Shown one piece after another: positions 11,552 to 23,479 of a stretch of DNA of 64,000 bases. How positions within the stretch are numbered: the stretch's first letter is position 1; each line of letters begins with the position of its first letter. The notes beneath the pieces are model-generated. The model had not been told where the DNA came from, did not search any database, and saw only the letters and a program-made list of their open reading frames with translations. The position numbers and the translations under genes are program-made. Origin of the DNA: Simmondsia chinensis (lineage: Eukaryota > Streptophyta > Magnoliopsida > Caryophyllales > Simmondsiaceae); contig JAGTTD010000025.1 in NCBI GenBank assembly GCA_018398585.1, positions 17,613,578 to 17,677,577 on the forward strand, in the 5' to 3' direction.

Positions 11552-14232
11552 ATGGGTGATGCTGCTATTGCATGCGTTCTGTACGGTGGCCACTTTAGGG
11601 AGAGGGCAAAGTACGCTGGTGAAAAATTGGCTTATATTTTTGTGGATGAGAAAACTAACTTCGCTGGTTTGCAAAGGACTGTGGCGGAGGTGATTGGTGC
11701 TCAGTTGGATGCGGGTTCAAAGATGCATTTTCAATCTTTCACCGCCGTTCCGGCTGTGCCCTTGTACGATGTCGTTGACGATAGGTCCGTTATATTTTGG
11801 AAGGCACTAGCCAAAGAAGATAGGGCGAAGCATCCTTTGATCGTAACTGTAGAGTCATCTGGTGACAGGAATCCTAGCTTCGATTGGCAATAAACTCCCT
11901 TTCAAACAATTCCCAATGGTGACGAGAATAGTGGCCGTTCGCACCCTGAGGTTCCCAAGACTTCTGGTGGATGTATGGATGCGGGGATGGAAGAAGCAGC
12001 CCGTGTAGATGCATCTGATGTAGATTTGAACATGCCTACTGTGACGGTTGAGGCAACAGCAACAGGTGGAGATTGGGAAAATTCCAATCAAAGTGCATGG
12101 GATAATTTGGACAATATCAATTTATCCCAGGTGCAACCGACTGTACCTGATGCCTCACCTCCAGAGGGGCACACTTATGAGCATCGTAATATTTCCCGTA
12201 AAGACCCTCTGATTGTCGAACCTGAATTGGAACGGAATGCGGAACCCAGCGGTCAACCGAATGTCCACCCTGACATCCAAGCTGCTGGCGATCCTCGTTC
12301 TAATGATGAGGCTGGCTCCGGTGATGAGAGGAGCCGGATCAACGAGGTATATGCGCAGGGCCGGATGGTTGAGGATATTGAAGTCGATCAAATATTTATG
12401 ACGAAGAGGGACTTGTTGACTAACCTGGCAGTAATTGCGCTTAGGGAAAAATTTGAATTCAGGAGCTATAAGTCGAACAAATCCTTAACGGTTGTCCACT
12501 GCTCACAAGAGGGCTGCACATGGAGGGTTCGGGCTACGTGTGTAGCAGATGGTGGCTGCTGGATGGTTACAAAAAGAACCACAACCACCCTAGCGATCTC
12601 ACCACTGTTAGACACAGGCAGGCAACCAGTTGGGTCGTTGGGGAGTGCGTCCGCAAGAAACTTGTGAACCCCGGGAGAGTGTTCAAGCCACGGGATGTCA
12701 TAGATGACATCCGAAGTTGCCACGGTGTCGATATCAGCTACAGTGTTGCTTGGAGGGCGAGAGAGTTTGCATACGACAATGTTAGATTGGGTACGGCCGA
12801 AGAGTCCTATGCATTCTTGCCTGCCTATCTGCAAGTCCTCAAACAGACTGACCCCGGTACCACATTTTATTTACAGACAGATGATGAAAGTAGGTTTCAG
12901 TACCTCTTCATTGCATTTGGTGCTTCACTTAATGGGTACCGGTTTTGCCGGCCGGTTGTGAGCATTGACGCAACACATCTGAAGGGAAAGTATAGGGGTG
13001 TTTTGTTCATGGCCGTTTGCCACGATGCCAACCAGCAAATTTTCCTGATTGCTATCGGCATCGGTGATTCAGAGAATGATGCATCGTGGCATTGGTTCCT
13101 CAGTAGGTTGAAGGAAGTAACTGGGGAGCCTGCTGGCCATGTCATTGTATCCGATAGACACAGAAGCATCCAACGTGCGGTGGAAGAACTTTTCCCTGTC
13201 ACATTTTACGGGCTCTGCATGTACCACTTGCTGAACAACTTGAAGGCCAAATTCAAGAGCAACAGGAATCATTTGGATCAGTACTACTACAAAGCAGCCA
13301 AAGCATACAACATTCAAGAATTCCATAGTTTGTTTTTCAGTTTATGTTGTGCTGTACCCGGGGCTAAAGATTACTTGGAAGATGTGGGACTGGACAAGTG
13401 GACTCGTTCCCACTCCCCTTGTCATCGGTACAACATAATGACAACAAACATTTCGGAATCCATGAATGCTGTATTGGTCAAGGTACGTGGCTATCCAATT
13501 ACAGCCCTTGTTGATGAGTGTAGGCTACTGTTGCAGAGGTGGTTTCACGAAAGAAGAGCCAAGGCTGAAGCTTGCATCAGTACAATGTCCCCCGACGTCG
13601 AAAAAAAATTACAAGACAGATTCAAGTTAGCAAGAACAATGACGGTAAGCTCCGTACATATTGTCTTATTTTCTCATATTTTTGTATTTTGCATGCACCT
13701 TGGTTGTTTGACGCGTTTGTCTATTATTATGGTAATGCAGATATTGCGAGCTGATGATCATACGTTCGACGTCATCGATGGGGAGAAAAACTTTGTAATA
13801 GATATGTCGCTCTGGACATGTACCTGCCGCAGGTTTCAGCTTGAGCAGCTTCCATGTGAGCATGCGTTAGCAGTGGTACAGCACAGTCCTTCTGCTCTTT
13901 ACGACTTGTGCTCGCCGTACTACAGTAGAGAATATTGGTACGAGTCGTATAGAGGTTTCGTCTACCCGATGCCGCACATAAGTGACTAGCGTATCCCTCG
14001 TGATGTAGCTGACATGAATCTTCTTCCACCCGACGTTAGAACCTCTTCTGGGAGGAGGCGGAAGAGGAGGATTCCGGCTGTCGGTGAGGAGCGTGTTCAT
14101 CAAAGGTGCAGTCGGTGCAAGGAACACGGGCATAACCGATCCACGTGCAAGAATCCAATTGCTCTGCATCCTAATGGCGAATGCACCTCATCCAACTCCG
14201 GCCGTCCATCTCAAGTCCCTCCTCGAAATTAA
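11552..14232 (+). pseudogene. MULE1 transposase (MURA-type), broken
   Basis: The reading starts at MGDAAIACVLYGG just after a likely acceptor (TTGTCCACAG). Order: PB1-like N-terminus, acidic linker, plant MuDR DNA-binding region (VHCSQEGCTWRVRATC), MULE transposase core with SIDATHL (Asp at 12967) and VIVSDRH (Asp at 13153), CMYHLLNNLK, SWIM zinc finger CTCRRF...LPCEHA, then a CCHC knuckle CSRCKEHGHNRSTC. Lesions: in-frame TAA at 11891-11893; a one-base loss in the A-run at 12571-12575, which shifts the frame between WMVTK and NHNHPSD; and TAG at 13987-13989 just before the knuckle. A 96-base stretch (13645-13740) is a likely intron. The enzyme would cut and join transposon ends in the nucleus. 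Confidence 0.9.
13645..13740 (+). other. Probable 96-bp in-phase intron of the MULE1 transposase
   Basis: It starts GTAAGCTCC after ...ARTMT and ends TAATGCAG before ILRADDHTF. Its length is a multiple of three and it has no stop, so the frame stays open whether or not it is removed. The encoded stretch is hydrophobic and unlike the family, which favours an intron. Confidence 0.7.
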
Positions 14233-14549
14233 CTTATAGTCTTCAAATGTATAAATTTTACTTGTGACATACCTATATAATTTCGTTTTACCATAGGATT
14301 TACATTGTACATTACCATAGGATTTACGTTGTATCCAGTGTACTGAAAATTGTCGGAAGGTTGTGATGTGTACGTAATAGGGTAATGAAAATTGTGTATA
14401 TTTCCATGCTATTGTATATTCCTATAATGAAAGCTGTCAATGAATTGATTTGAAGTTGGTCCCAATTGTGTGTTCTAAGTGGTTGATGTATTTTTCAAGT
14501 GTGTTACGATGTATGTCGACATGCGTGGATGGTGTATCGCCACACGTAT
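14233..14549 (+). other. MULE1 3' non-coding stretch
   Basis: This is AT-rich sequence between the transposase end and the right array. It probably holds the polyadenylation region; no other feature was recognised. Confidence 0.4.
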
Positions 14550-15180
14550 CAGCATCGAAGGTAAGTCATACACCACTAAGTAGTTGAAACACACTTGTAG
14601 AACTTGATTTCACACCATTAAGACTTGTCATACACTAAGTATGGTAAGTCATACACCACCAAGTAGTTGAAACACACTTGTAGAAGTTGATGTCACACCA
14701 TTAGGACTTGTCATACACTAAGTATGGTAAGTCATACACCACTAGGTAGTTGAAACACACTTGTACAAGTTGATTTCACACCATTAAGACTCATCATACA
14801 CTATGTATGGTAAGTCATACACCACTAAGTAGTTGAAACACACTTGTACAAGTTGATTTCACACCATTAAGACTTGTCATACACTAAGTATGGTAAGTCA
14901 TACACTACTAAGTAGTTGAAACACACTTGTACAAGTTGATTTCACACCATTAAGACTCATCATACACTATGTATGGTAAGTCATACACCACTAAGTAGTT
15001 GAAACACACTTGTACAAGTTGATTTCACACCATTAAGACTCATCATACACTATGTATGGTAAGTCATACACCACTAAGTAGTTGAAACACATTTGTACAA
15101 GTTGATTTCACACCATTAAGACTCATCATACACTATTTATGGTAAGTCATACACCACTAAGTAGTTGAAACACACTTGTA
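14550..15180 (-). repeat. MULE1 right array II, about eight ~84-bp units
   Basis: Units repeat GGTAAGTCATACACCACTAA, GTAGTTGAAACACACTTGTA and GTTGATTTCACACCATTAAG with dyads such as TCATACACTATGTATGG. They are more uniform than left array II, which suggests recent unit spread. Confidence 0.9.
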
Positions 15181-17880
15181 CCACTAATTGCTTGAACTAA
15201 ACATGAATAAGTTCATTTTACATCATTAAAACGTATCATACCCAGTGTATGATTCGATTTCAGACCACTGTACCTCTAATAACTTAAAAAAAAAGCAAAA
15301 GTTGATTTTATGCCATTATAACCTATCATACATTGTGTATGATAAGTCATTTACAACTAATTACTTGAAAAACACCTGAATAAGTTCCTTTTACACCATT
15401 AAAACGCATCATACCCAGTGTATGATTCGATTTCATCCCACTGTAACAGTAACTAGTTGAAAAAACCAGTAAAAGTTGATTTTATGCCATTAAAACCTAT
15501 CATACATTGTGTATGATAAGTCATTTATCACTAATTTCTTGCAATAAACCTGAATAAGCTCATTTTAAACCATTAAAACGAATCATACCCAGTGCATGAT
15601 TCGATTTCAGACCACTTACACCTAATTACTTGAAAAAACAGCAAAAGTTAATTTTTTGCCATTATAACGTATCATACATTGTGTATGATAAGTCATTTAC
15701 AACTAATTGCTTGAAATAAACCTGAATAAGTTTATTTTACACCATTAAAACACATCATACCCAGTGTATGATACATTTTCAGACCACTATAGCACTAATT
15801 ACCTACAAAAATCTGTAAAAGTTGAATTCATGCCATTAACACCGATAATAATTTGTGTATGATAGGTCATTTACCACTAATTACTTGAAACATACCTGAA
15901 GAGGTTCATATTTAACAATTTTAACTCATCATACCCATTGTATGATTCGATTCAGCCCTCTGTAACAGTAATTAGAAGTAAAAACCAGTAAAAGTTGATT
16001 TTTTGACATTATAACCTATCATACATTGTGTATGACAAGTCATTTACCACTAATTGCTTGGAATACACCTGAATAAGTTCATTTTACACCATTAAAACGC
16101 ATCATACCCAGTGTATGATTCGATTTCATCCCACTGTACGTCTAATTACTTGAAAAAAACAGCAAAAGTTGATTTATGCCATTAAAACCTATCATACATT
16201 GTGTATGACAAGTAATTTACCACTAATTTCTTGTAATACACCTGAATAAGCTCATTTTACACCATTAAAACGAATCATACCCAGTGTATGATTCGATTTC
16301 AGACCACTTACCCCTAATTACTTGAAAAGAAACTGCAAAAGTTAATTTTATGCCATTATAACGTATCATACATTGTGTATGATAAATCATTTACCACTAA
16401 TTGCTTGAACTAAACCTGAATAAGTTTATTTTACACCATTAAAACACATCATACCCAGTGTATGATACGATTTCAGACCACTATAGCACTAATTACCTAA
16501 AAAAATCTGTAAAAGTTGAATTCATGCCATTAAAACCTATAATAATTTGTGTATGATAGGTCATTTACCACTAATTACTTTAAACATACCTGAAGAGGTT
16601 CATATTTAACAATTTTAGCTCATCATACCCATTGTATGATTCGATTCAACCCTCTATAACAGTAATTAGAAGTAAAAACCAGTAAAAGTTGATTTTTTGA
16701 CATTATAACCTATCATACATTGTGTATGATAAGTCATTTACAACTAATTGCTTGAAAAGAACCTGAATAAGTTCATTTTACACCATTAAAATGTATCATA
16801 CCCATTGTATGATTCGATTTCATACCACTGTAACAGTAATTAGTTGAAAAAAACAGCAAAAGTTGATTTTATGCCATTATAACCTATCATACATTGTGTA
16901 TGACAAGTCATTTACCACTAATTTCTTGTAATACACCTGAATAAGTTCATTTTATACCATTAAAACGCATCATACCCGGTGTATGATTCTATTTCGTCCC
17001 ACTGTACGTCTAATTACTTGAAAAAAAATAACAAAAGTTGATTTTATGCGATTATAACCTATCATACATTGTGTATGATAAGTCATTTACCACTAATTGT
17101 TTTAATAAAACCTGAAAAGGTTCATTTTAGACCATTTCAGAGTATCATACCCATTGTATGATTAGATTTCAGCCCACTGTAATAGTAATTACTTGAAAAA
17201 ACGAGCAAAAGTTGATTTTATACCATTAAAACCTATAATAATTTGTGTATGATATTCATTTACCACTAATTACTTGAAACATACATGAAAAGCTTCATAT
17301 TAAACCATTTTAACTCATCATACCCAATGTATGATTCGATTTCAGACCACTATACCCCTAATTACTTGAAAAAAACAGTAAAAGTTAATTTTTTGCCATT
17401 ATAACCTATCATACATTGTGTATGACAAGTCATTTATCACTAATTGCTTGAACTACACCTTAATAAGTTCATTTTACACCATTTTAACTCATCATATCCA
17501 GTGTATGATTCGATTTCAGACCACTATACCCCTAATTACTTGAAAAAAATAGCAAAAGTTAATTTTTTGCCATTATAACCTATCATACATTGTGTATGAC
17601 AAGTCATTTACCACTAATTGCTTAGAATACACCTGAATAAGTTCATTTTACACCATTAAAACGCATCATACCCAGTGTATGATTCGATTTCATCCCACTG
17701 TACGTCTAATTACTTGAAAAAAAATAGCAAAAGTTGATTTTATGCCATTATAACCTATCATACATTGTGTATGATATGTCTTTTACCACTAATTTCTTGT
17801 GATACACCTGAATAAGCTCATTTTACACAATTAAAAAGAATTATACCCAGTGTATGATTTTATTAATTACTTTAAGCACA
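15181..17880 (-). repeat. MULE1 right array I, about sixteen ~174-bp units
   Basis: This is the inverted counterpart of 7770-9835. TCATACCCAGTGTATGATTC recurs about every 172-176 bases from 15236 to 17846, alternating with TATCATACATTGTGTATGA. The arm has about four more units than the left arm. Confidence 0.9.
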
Positions 17881-18034
17881 CCTAAACAAGGTCTGGGAGG
17901 GAAGAAGAAGAAAGGGCAAATTTGAAAATTATATTTTTTTTTTGACAAAAAAAAATTCAAAAGGAAAAAAAAATGAAGAAAAGGAGAGTGAAAGGTCAAA
18001 AAAGTGTACTTTTACCTGCCTTGCATTAAATGAG

Positions 18035-18065
<31 letters not shown>

Positions 18066-18182
18066 GACGGATAGGGGGGGGTGAGATGGGAGGGCATTTT
18101 TGTCCAAAAAAGTCTATTTATGGTTAAAGGGATCTAAAAAACATTAAGGGGGGGCTGGGGGGTCCAATCCGTACGATTTTCC
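17881..18182 (-). repeat. MULE1 right terminal inverted repeat, unique part
   Basis: Inverted match to 7476-7769, including TTGCATTAAATGAGGAGAG, a (GA)n run and CATTTTTGTCC. It ends CCGTACGATTTTCC at 18182. Confidence 0.9.
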
Positions 18183-18192
18183 AATTTTTTTT

Positions 18193-18530
18193 GGCAAACT
18201 ATCATAATTTTTAAAAAAAATTAACGAAATATTACATTTTAAAAATATTTAGCAAATTAACATAGTTTACTGTTTACAGACTTTTGCACGCCTTTTGAAA
18301 AGTCGTCCCCCTTGGTTACATGCCGTTTGGGTCGTTGTGCAACAGGGCACGACGACCCAAACGGCGTGCACCCATGGCGGACTGGTTGTATGACGTTTGG
18401 GTCATCGTGCAACCACGTGACCCTTGCCACCCCGTGAATCCCGCTGTCCCTCTGCCACCCGTGACCCCATTTTTTTCTCTTTCCCTTTCAACCCCAACCC
18501 TAACCCTAAAAATATAATTTTTTTAGCAAA
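18193..18530 (+). repeat. MULE2 left terminal inverted repeat with a hairpin
   Basis: Inverted match to about 24990-25307. It contains a near-perfect hairpin: 18322-18340 pairs with 18347-18365 (18 of 19 positions) around a six-base loop. A third copy of the GTTTGGGTC motif follows at about 18385. Confidence 0.8.
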
Positions 18531-18745
18531 ATATAATGTAAGTTATTTACATATTATCGAAATTTATATTAACTCTTTTTGGCAACAAAATTATCAGATT
18601 CTAGCAAAGATACGTATATTGACATAAAAATATTCCACTTTTGTATTTTTAATAAAAATCTATAAATATTACTAAAAGGTAATAAATTACTAAAATTTCA
18701 TAAATTGTAAGATATTTAAAGGCTAAATTTAAAGTAATATACATT

Positions 18746-20844
18746 TTAAGGATCAAAATCTGATGTGGATCTACAACTGGGTTCACCACGATGTCTTGAG
18801 GAAGTGGACTTCGTGAGAACCGAAAAACTATGCCGTGGAGGAAGTTCACGTCCTCTTCTTTGCGCAGCACACAAACTACGATGGTCGACACCTTCGTCTT
18901 GCAGAATATGTCTGAAATATTGTCCCTCACCGACATCATCCATTGCGCTACGGCAACTAGTAAGAATATCTGTGGAGAGAGACTCTATAGTGTGGCGAGC
19001 ATTATTACATAGCGCCTGAGCACACCTTCAAGTCTGCTGTCTGAAAGTATCGATCTAGCATATAGTACATTTACATGTTAATAAAATGAAATGTATAATA
19101 AGTAACAAGACATATGTTTTCAAAGTACTTACTAATAGTTGAATACGGTTGCCACTCGGTTCATAAACAACCTAGGGCTGGCGTGGAGCTTGCACTTCAC
19201 TCCGTGCGATGACACGCCTAGTGATAGATAAGTACCATTCCATGTACTCTCTAAATGATGTCGGGGGATCATGCACGTTGGCGATGTGATGCTCCCGTGA
19301 GCCCCACAGCTCAAGCCAGTTGTCATGATGGACAACCCAGTCCTCGTCGTGTCTGCGATGATGGGACAAATTATGCAACGTGTCGAGAGTGTCGACAAGA
19401 TCTGGGATATGCTGCGTCAATCCAAACTGACGCAACACTCTGTCAGCGCAGTGCAATTCTACAATGACGAAGAATATCAAAGGTCCTGCATATCGTTAGA
19501 TGTGACAACCCTCGACACAAATCTCAGGCAAGGCGTTCAATCTGGACTGCCGATATGACGTCCAATTAACCTAAGAATATATAAAATAACTTGGTCATTA
19601 TAGTAAATATTAAACGACAAAGAAATATGTATATTTTCATGTATATACCTGATGAGGTTTTTGGACATCGAGTTGGTCCCAGTATAAGGAGTGGCTGCAC
19701 CTTGGAGATTGGCGGAATGACAAGGCGGCACTCCAGCTGATGAAATATGTAATGAATTATATTAAGATACATACATAATATTATGTGTACATTAAAGCAA
19801 CATAGGAATGAATTATTTTATCTTACTGAGCGCCCAATGGTGGCGGCGGATCATCAGCTGCACCTTGATTGTGACGGGGGGCGGAGATAAGTGGTCGACC
19901 GATATGTAAGTGCTCCTACGACCACAACTGCACATAGTAAATTGGAAGAGTTGGGATCATGCTATACATTAGAAAATTAAACATGGATTACGAACCGTAT
20001 CTGGAGCAATAAAACACATCGGCCTAGTTGCCTGCCGCCCCGCATGCAACATCGGCACAGTTGTCTGTATAGGTTGACGAGCACTACTGTCCCCCAGCTG
20101 TACTGACTACAGCCCTCTATTGTTTCAAGCAATGGTAGGTGGACTAGCGATGCCCAACTACTAGTATTGTTGCTAAACAGAACAGAATTGAGCAAATGGA
20201 GGATGTACAATCTTGCGTACTGCAACGGCACTTGCTCATCAGCGTCATCTGGGGTTCCATGTTGTACCAGTCCATTCAACTATGTGGTTCTGATCATGCC
20301 GCCATGCAAGTGATTCATAGGATCTACACCCAATAAAACCTGGTAGAGGTTTCTCCAATTGTAGTTCGAGGTACCAGTGACTGCTCGGCCATTTACTCGT
20401 AGACCTAGTAAGACAACAACATCCTGCAATGTTGGCATCATCTCACCAACACGTAAATGGAATGCATGAGTTTCTCGCCTCCACCTCTCTACCAAAGCAG
20501 TAATCAAGGTGTTATCAACTTGGATATAACCTATTTGGGTCACTCCAATTGAGCCAGCCTCTATGATATGCAGTCGCACTAATTTGTGAGGCGCTATGTG
20601 ACAGTGTATCCTCCCCCTGATCTCATCGTCAGCCTGTAACACAGAATATCAAGCATGTCAATCAACTATTCAAAAATTTGAAACATTATCTTGTATTGCT
20701 AACCATTGTTTATTAACATACCGTTCCATTCCAAATGTCCTCTGACCGATGGTCGGCCTCAAGATGCAACACTGAGTCATTATCTGGACCCGAATTTTGC
20801 TTAGCATATCGACAGCTAGAAACATGTCCTCGTCCTCTTGCCAT
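18746..20844 (-). pseudogene. MULE2 plant mobile domain (PMD/MAIN-like) gene, broken
   Basis: It starts MARGRGHVSS at 20844. The first exon seems to end at IWNGT|GTATGT and the next starts after TGTTACAG at ADDEIRG. Diagnostic PMD blocks: HAFHLRVGEMMPTLQDVVVL, LGLRVNGRAVTG, QYARLYILHLLNSVLF, CSQYSWGTVVLVNLYRQLCR, SLYWDQLDVQKPHQ, DRVLRQFGLTQHIP, DEDWVVHHDNW and EYMEWYLSITRRV. Lesions include TAG at 20280-20282 and TAA in the VEGCHI*RYAGP region near 19500. The domain is shared by MAIN-type host proteins and by transposons; its job inside MULEs is not settled. It lies in tandem after the transposase on the same strand. Confidence 0.85.
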
Positions 20845-21050
20845 ATCTCTTGAACAGACTAAAAATAGTTCCCAAAATACATGAGCTAAAAATAGAATTA
20901 AAAAGAGTATTACATTCAATTGATCACAACAGAAGAATAATATTACATTTATTGCATCTAATTACAATTGCTAATGGTACATATTGCAACACGTTGTTTA
21001 TAAAAATGAAAGGGATACATCTATGAACCTAATTACAAAACTGTTGCTGT

Positions 21051-23467
21051 CTACGTGCGCATGTTTTTTTTATTATGGCCTCTCTGACCACATATGCTAC
21101 ATTTATTCTTAGACGTGCCCTCCCTGGCGTCCATTTCATTATGTATCCTGGTTGATCTCGGCCGTCCTCTGCCCATTCTCCACCTACTAAGATCTAGAAC
21201 CACCTCCAGCGCAGTGTACTCCGGCCAAAAAGACTGATAAAAAAGGGGGTGAAACAATGGAGCATAAGCATTTGCGTATATGACAAGGCCGTACAGCGGA
21301 TCAATATACTGTCCAAAGTCGATCTTACATGCTGTACAACACGCCATGACATGTGAACATGGACGATGAAATAGTTGCCATGCACCACAAGTGCATCTTC
21401 ATTCAGTCAACGTTACCATGTTGTTAATCGCCCTTCTAACGCCCAATTCAGTCTGACGGCTGGGAGTTACTCCCTGGAATTCGAGAGTGTTTCGATCAAA
21501 TAGCGTCACCGTATGAATCCTTGATTTCATGGTGGCATGCTCCACTTCAGCAAGAACAGTGGATGGCCATAGCAATCCTTGTGACAAATACTCCCCGACA
21601 AGATCCCTGCAACTGACGAAGTATTTGTTACATCAAAAAAATGTCAGTTCCACAAGGGCGGTTACCAGGAGTGCTCATCCCCCTTTGAGCACACTATTGA
21701 ACACTTCCGATATATTAGTGGTCATGTTACCATAATGATAACTACCATCGTACGAAAGTGCCCAACGTTCTTTTAGCTCTCTCTGTATCCACTCTCTGAC
21801 CTCATCGTTGACGTGGATCAATTGATCGTACTTAGCATCGAACCTCATCCTGGATGGTTCCCTCGCCATCGCACTCAACGTCTTCTTCAGTGTAGAATTT
21901 TTGAATCTATGATTGAAGTTGCTCACTAGATGGCGAGTGCAGTATCGATGCTAGCCTTCAAGCTTCGACCAAATATTGACATCCCACGCTTGATTCTGCT
22001 ATGTCGATCAGATATGATACACATTGGGAAGCGATCGCCTATCACATAGGTCCGTAAACATAACAAAAACCAAGTCCAAGTCCATCCATCCTCCTCGTCC
22101 ACCAAAGCAAAACACAATGGAAATAGACCATTGTTAGCATCAAATGTAACAGCGACAAGCAACTCCCCATTGTATTTCCCATACAAATGGGTACCATCCA
22201 CACTAATCAATGGACGACAACACTTGAAACCCTCTATGGATGGCCCGAATGCCCAAAAAGCTCCCCGAAACAGTCCTTCCTTAGCTTCTTCGCTCTTAAA
22301 CTGAAACTCCACAACAATGCCGGGGTTTGACTGTTGCAATGCAGTCACCAACTTGGGAAGCATCGGAAATGCTTCCTCGTGTGAGCCAAACAATCGCTCA
22401 AGCACTTGTTGCTTAGCTTTCCACACCTTGAAATACAAAATGTTGTACCCGTGCTGCTCTTTCACTGCTGCTCGAATTGCTGCAATGTTAATCTTCAGAT
22501 CAGCAGACACAATAGGGAACACCATATCCGCAACAAAATTTGAGGTCAGTTAACGGTGGTCTTCTGCCAATATAGTGGTGGAATATGTATGTGGCCCCTT
22601 CAAAACTGATTTCTCAAATTGACCTATCCTCTTTTTCAGCCCCCCACGCAGATACCACTTACATTGTGGTTCTTATATGCACTTTAGGGCTACGTATTCA
22701 GGACAAGACCTGTGCACCGTATATTACAGCTTGTTCTTAATGTGCCACAAATGCACTGCACTGACTAAGTCCTCCTTCGTTTGAAGTAGTTGTCCCTCCT
22801 CCAAACCAGAGCCTGTTGACCCATGTCTTCTACCTTCTTCCCATTCAAAACGCACTGCCTGGTCTACCCACGAAACATCTTCAGACTCAGGAATAGGGGC
22901 TTGGAATACTGTAGGCTCGTCCACATTATCCGGGTCGTTCTCACAATCGTCAATACCAACACCTGCATCGTCATCCGAGGGTTCGGAATCATTATTGGCG
23001 TACGCCCCATCAAATATACTTCTACCCTCATTTGCAATCATCCCTTGTACCAATGAAACGTCCACAACTGGACTTCTGGATGGGCCAGCAGCTTTGAATT
23101 GAAAATGCGATACATGCTGTTGAGAGCTGCCTACAACATCCACAGCATTTACGTATAGTTCTACGAATGTCACCCTACTTCCTAAAACAAGTTCGAACAT
23201 AGACCTCAAAGCCATTGCAGAAGTGATCTCAACATATGTATATCGCACAGGATTTTGGGGCAACAACATTCTCTATGTAATCACAATATCAATTCTGTTA
23301 CTATCCCACCCAATATGTTCATGCATCATTTTCTTCAACTCCGAAAGAGAAATTCCATACCGTGTCATGAGTACAAACTGTCTTCCACCCGTGTAATCAA
23401 CACCATCAACAGTTTGCACCATATTTCCATCATAATAACACAAAAATATGACTATGTTGCATGCCAT
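21051..23467 (-). pseudogene. MULE2 transposase (MURA-type), broken
   Basis: PB1-like start MACNIVIFLCYYDGN at 23467, acidic linker (DDDAGVGIDDCENDPDN), DNA-binding part (CKWYLRGG), core with SVDGTHLYGKYNG and CIISDRHSRIK, RYCTRHLVSNFNHRFKN, TTNISEVFNSVL, SWIM finger CTCGAW...RPCSHVMA and a knuckle starting CSICGQRGH. Lesions: TAG at 23273-23275, TAA after WHIKNKL (22724-22726), TAA before LTSNFVADM, a one-base loss after KRGM, TAG before HRYCTRH, TGA before RCTCGAW, and a shift in the A-run of the knuckle. Both visible catalytic Asp residues survive, but the frame does not. Confidence 0.9.
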
Positions 23468-23479
23468 AATTTCTAGTTT

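Larger units (their letters stand above)
7476..18182 (+). mobile_element. MULE1, 10.7-kb Mutator-like transposon with array-filled arms
   Basis: The left end reads GGAAATCGTACGAATTGGA and the inverted right end GGAAAATCGTACGGATTGGA. Both are flanked by the identical ten bases AATTTTTTTT (7466-7475 and 18183-18192), fitting a 9-10 bp target duplication, although the site is low complexity. Order: terminal repeat 7476-7769, ~174-bp array 7770-9835, T-rich leader 9840-10200, ~85-bp array 10310-11420, transposase 11552-14232, ~84-bp array 14550-15180, ~174-bp array 15181-17880, terminal repeat 17881-18182. The transposase is broken, so the copy is not autonomous. It lies inside the end of MULE2 and is therefore younger than MULE2. 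Confidence 0.9.

Noticed and set aside
11975..12667. Independent 230-residue gene within MULE1
   Set aside because: It is the same reading frame as the preceding PB1-like part, separated by one TAA, and continues into the transposase after a one-base shift.
7770..17880. CRISPR-like or centromeric satellite array
   Set aside because: Units are contiguous without unique spacers, are inverted across a transposase gene, and are bounded by transposon ends.
18494..18510. Interstitial telomere (CCCTAACCCTAAA)
   Set aside because: Only two repeat units; a chance or promoter-type telo-box in the MULE2 terminal repeat.
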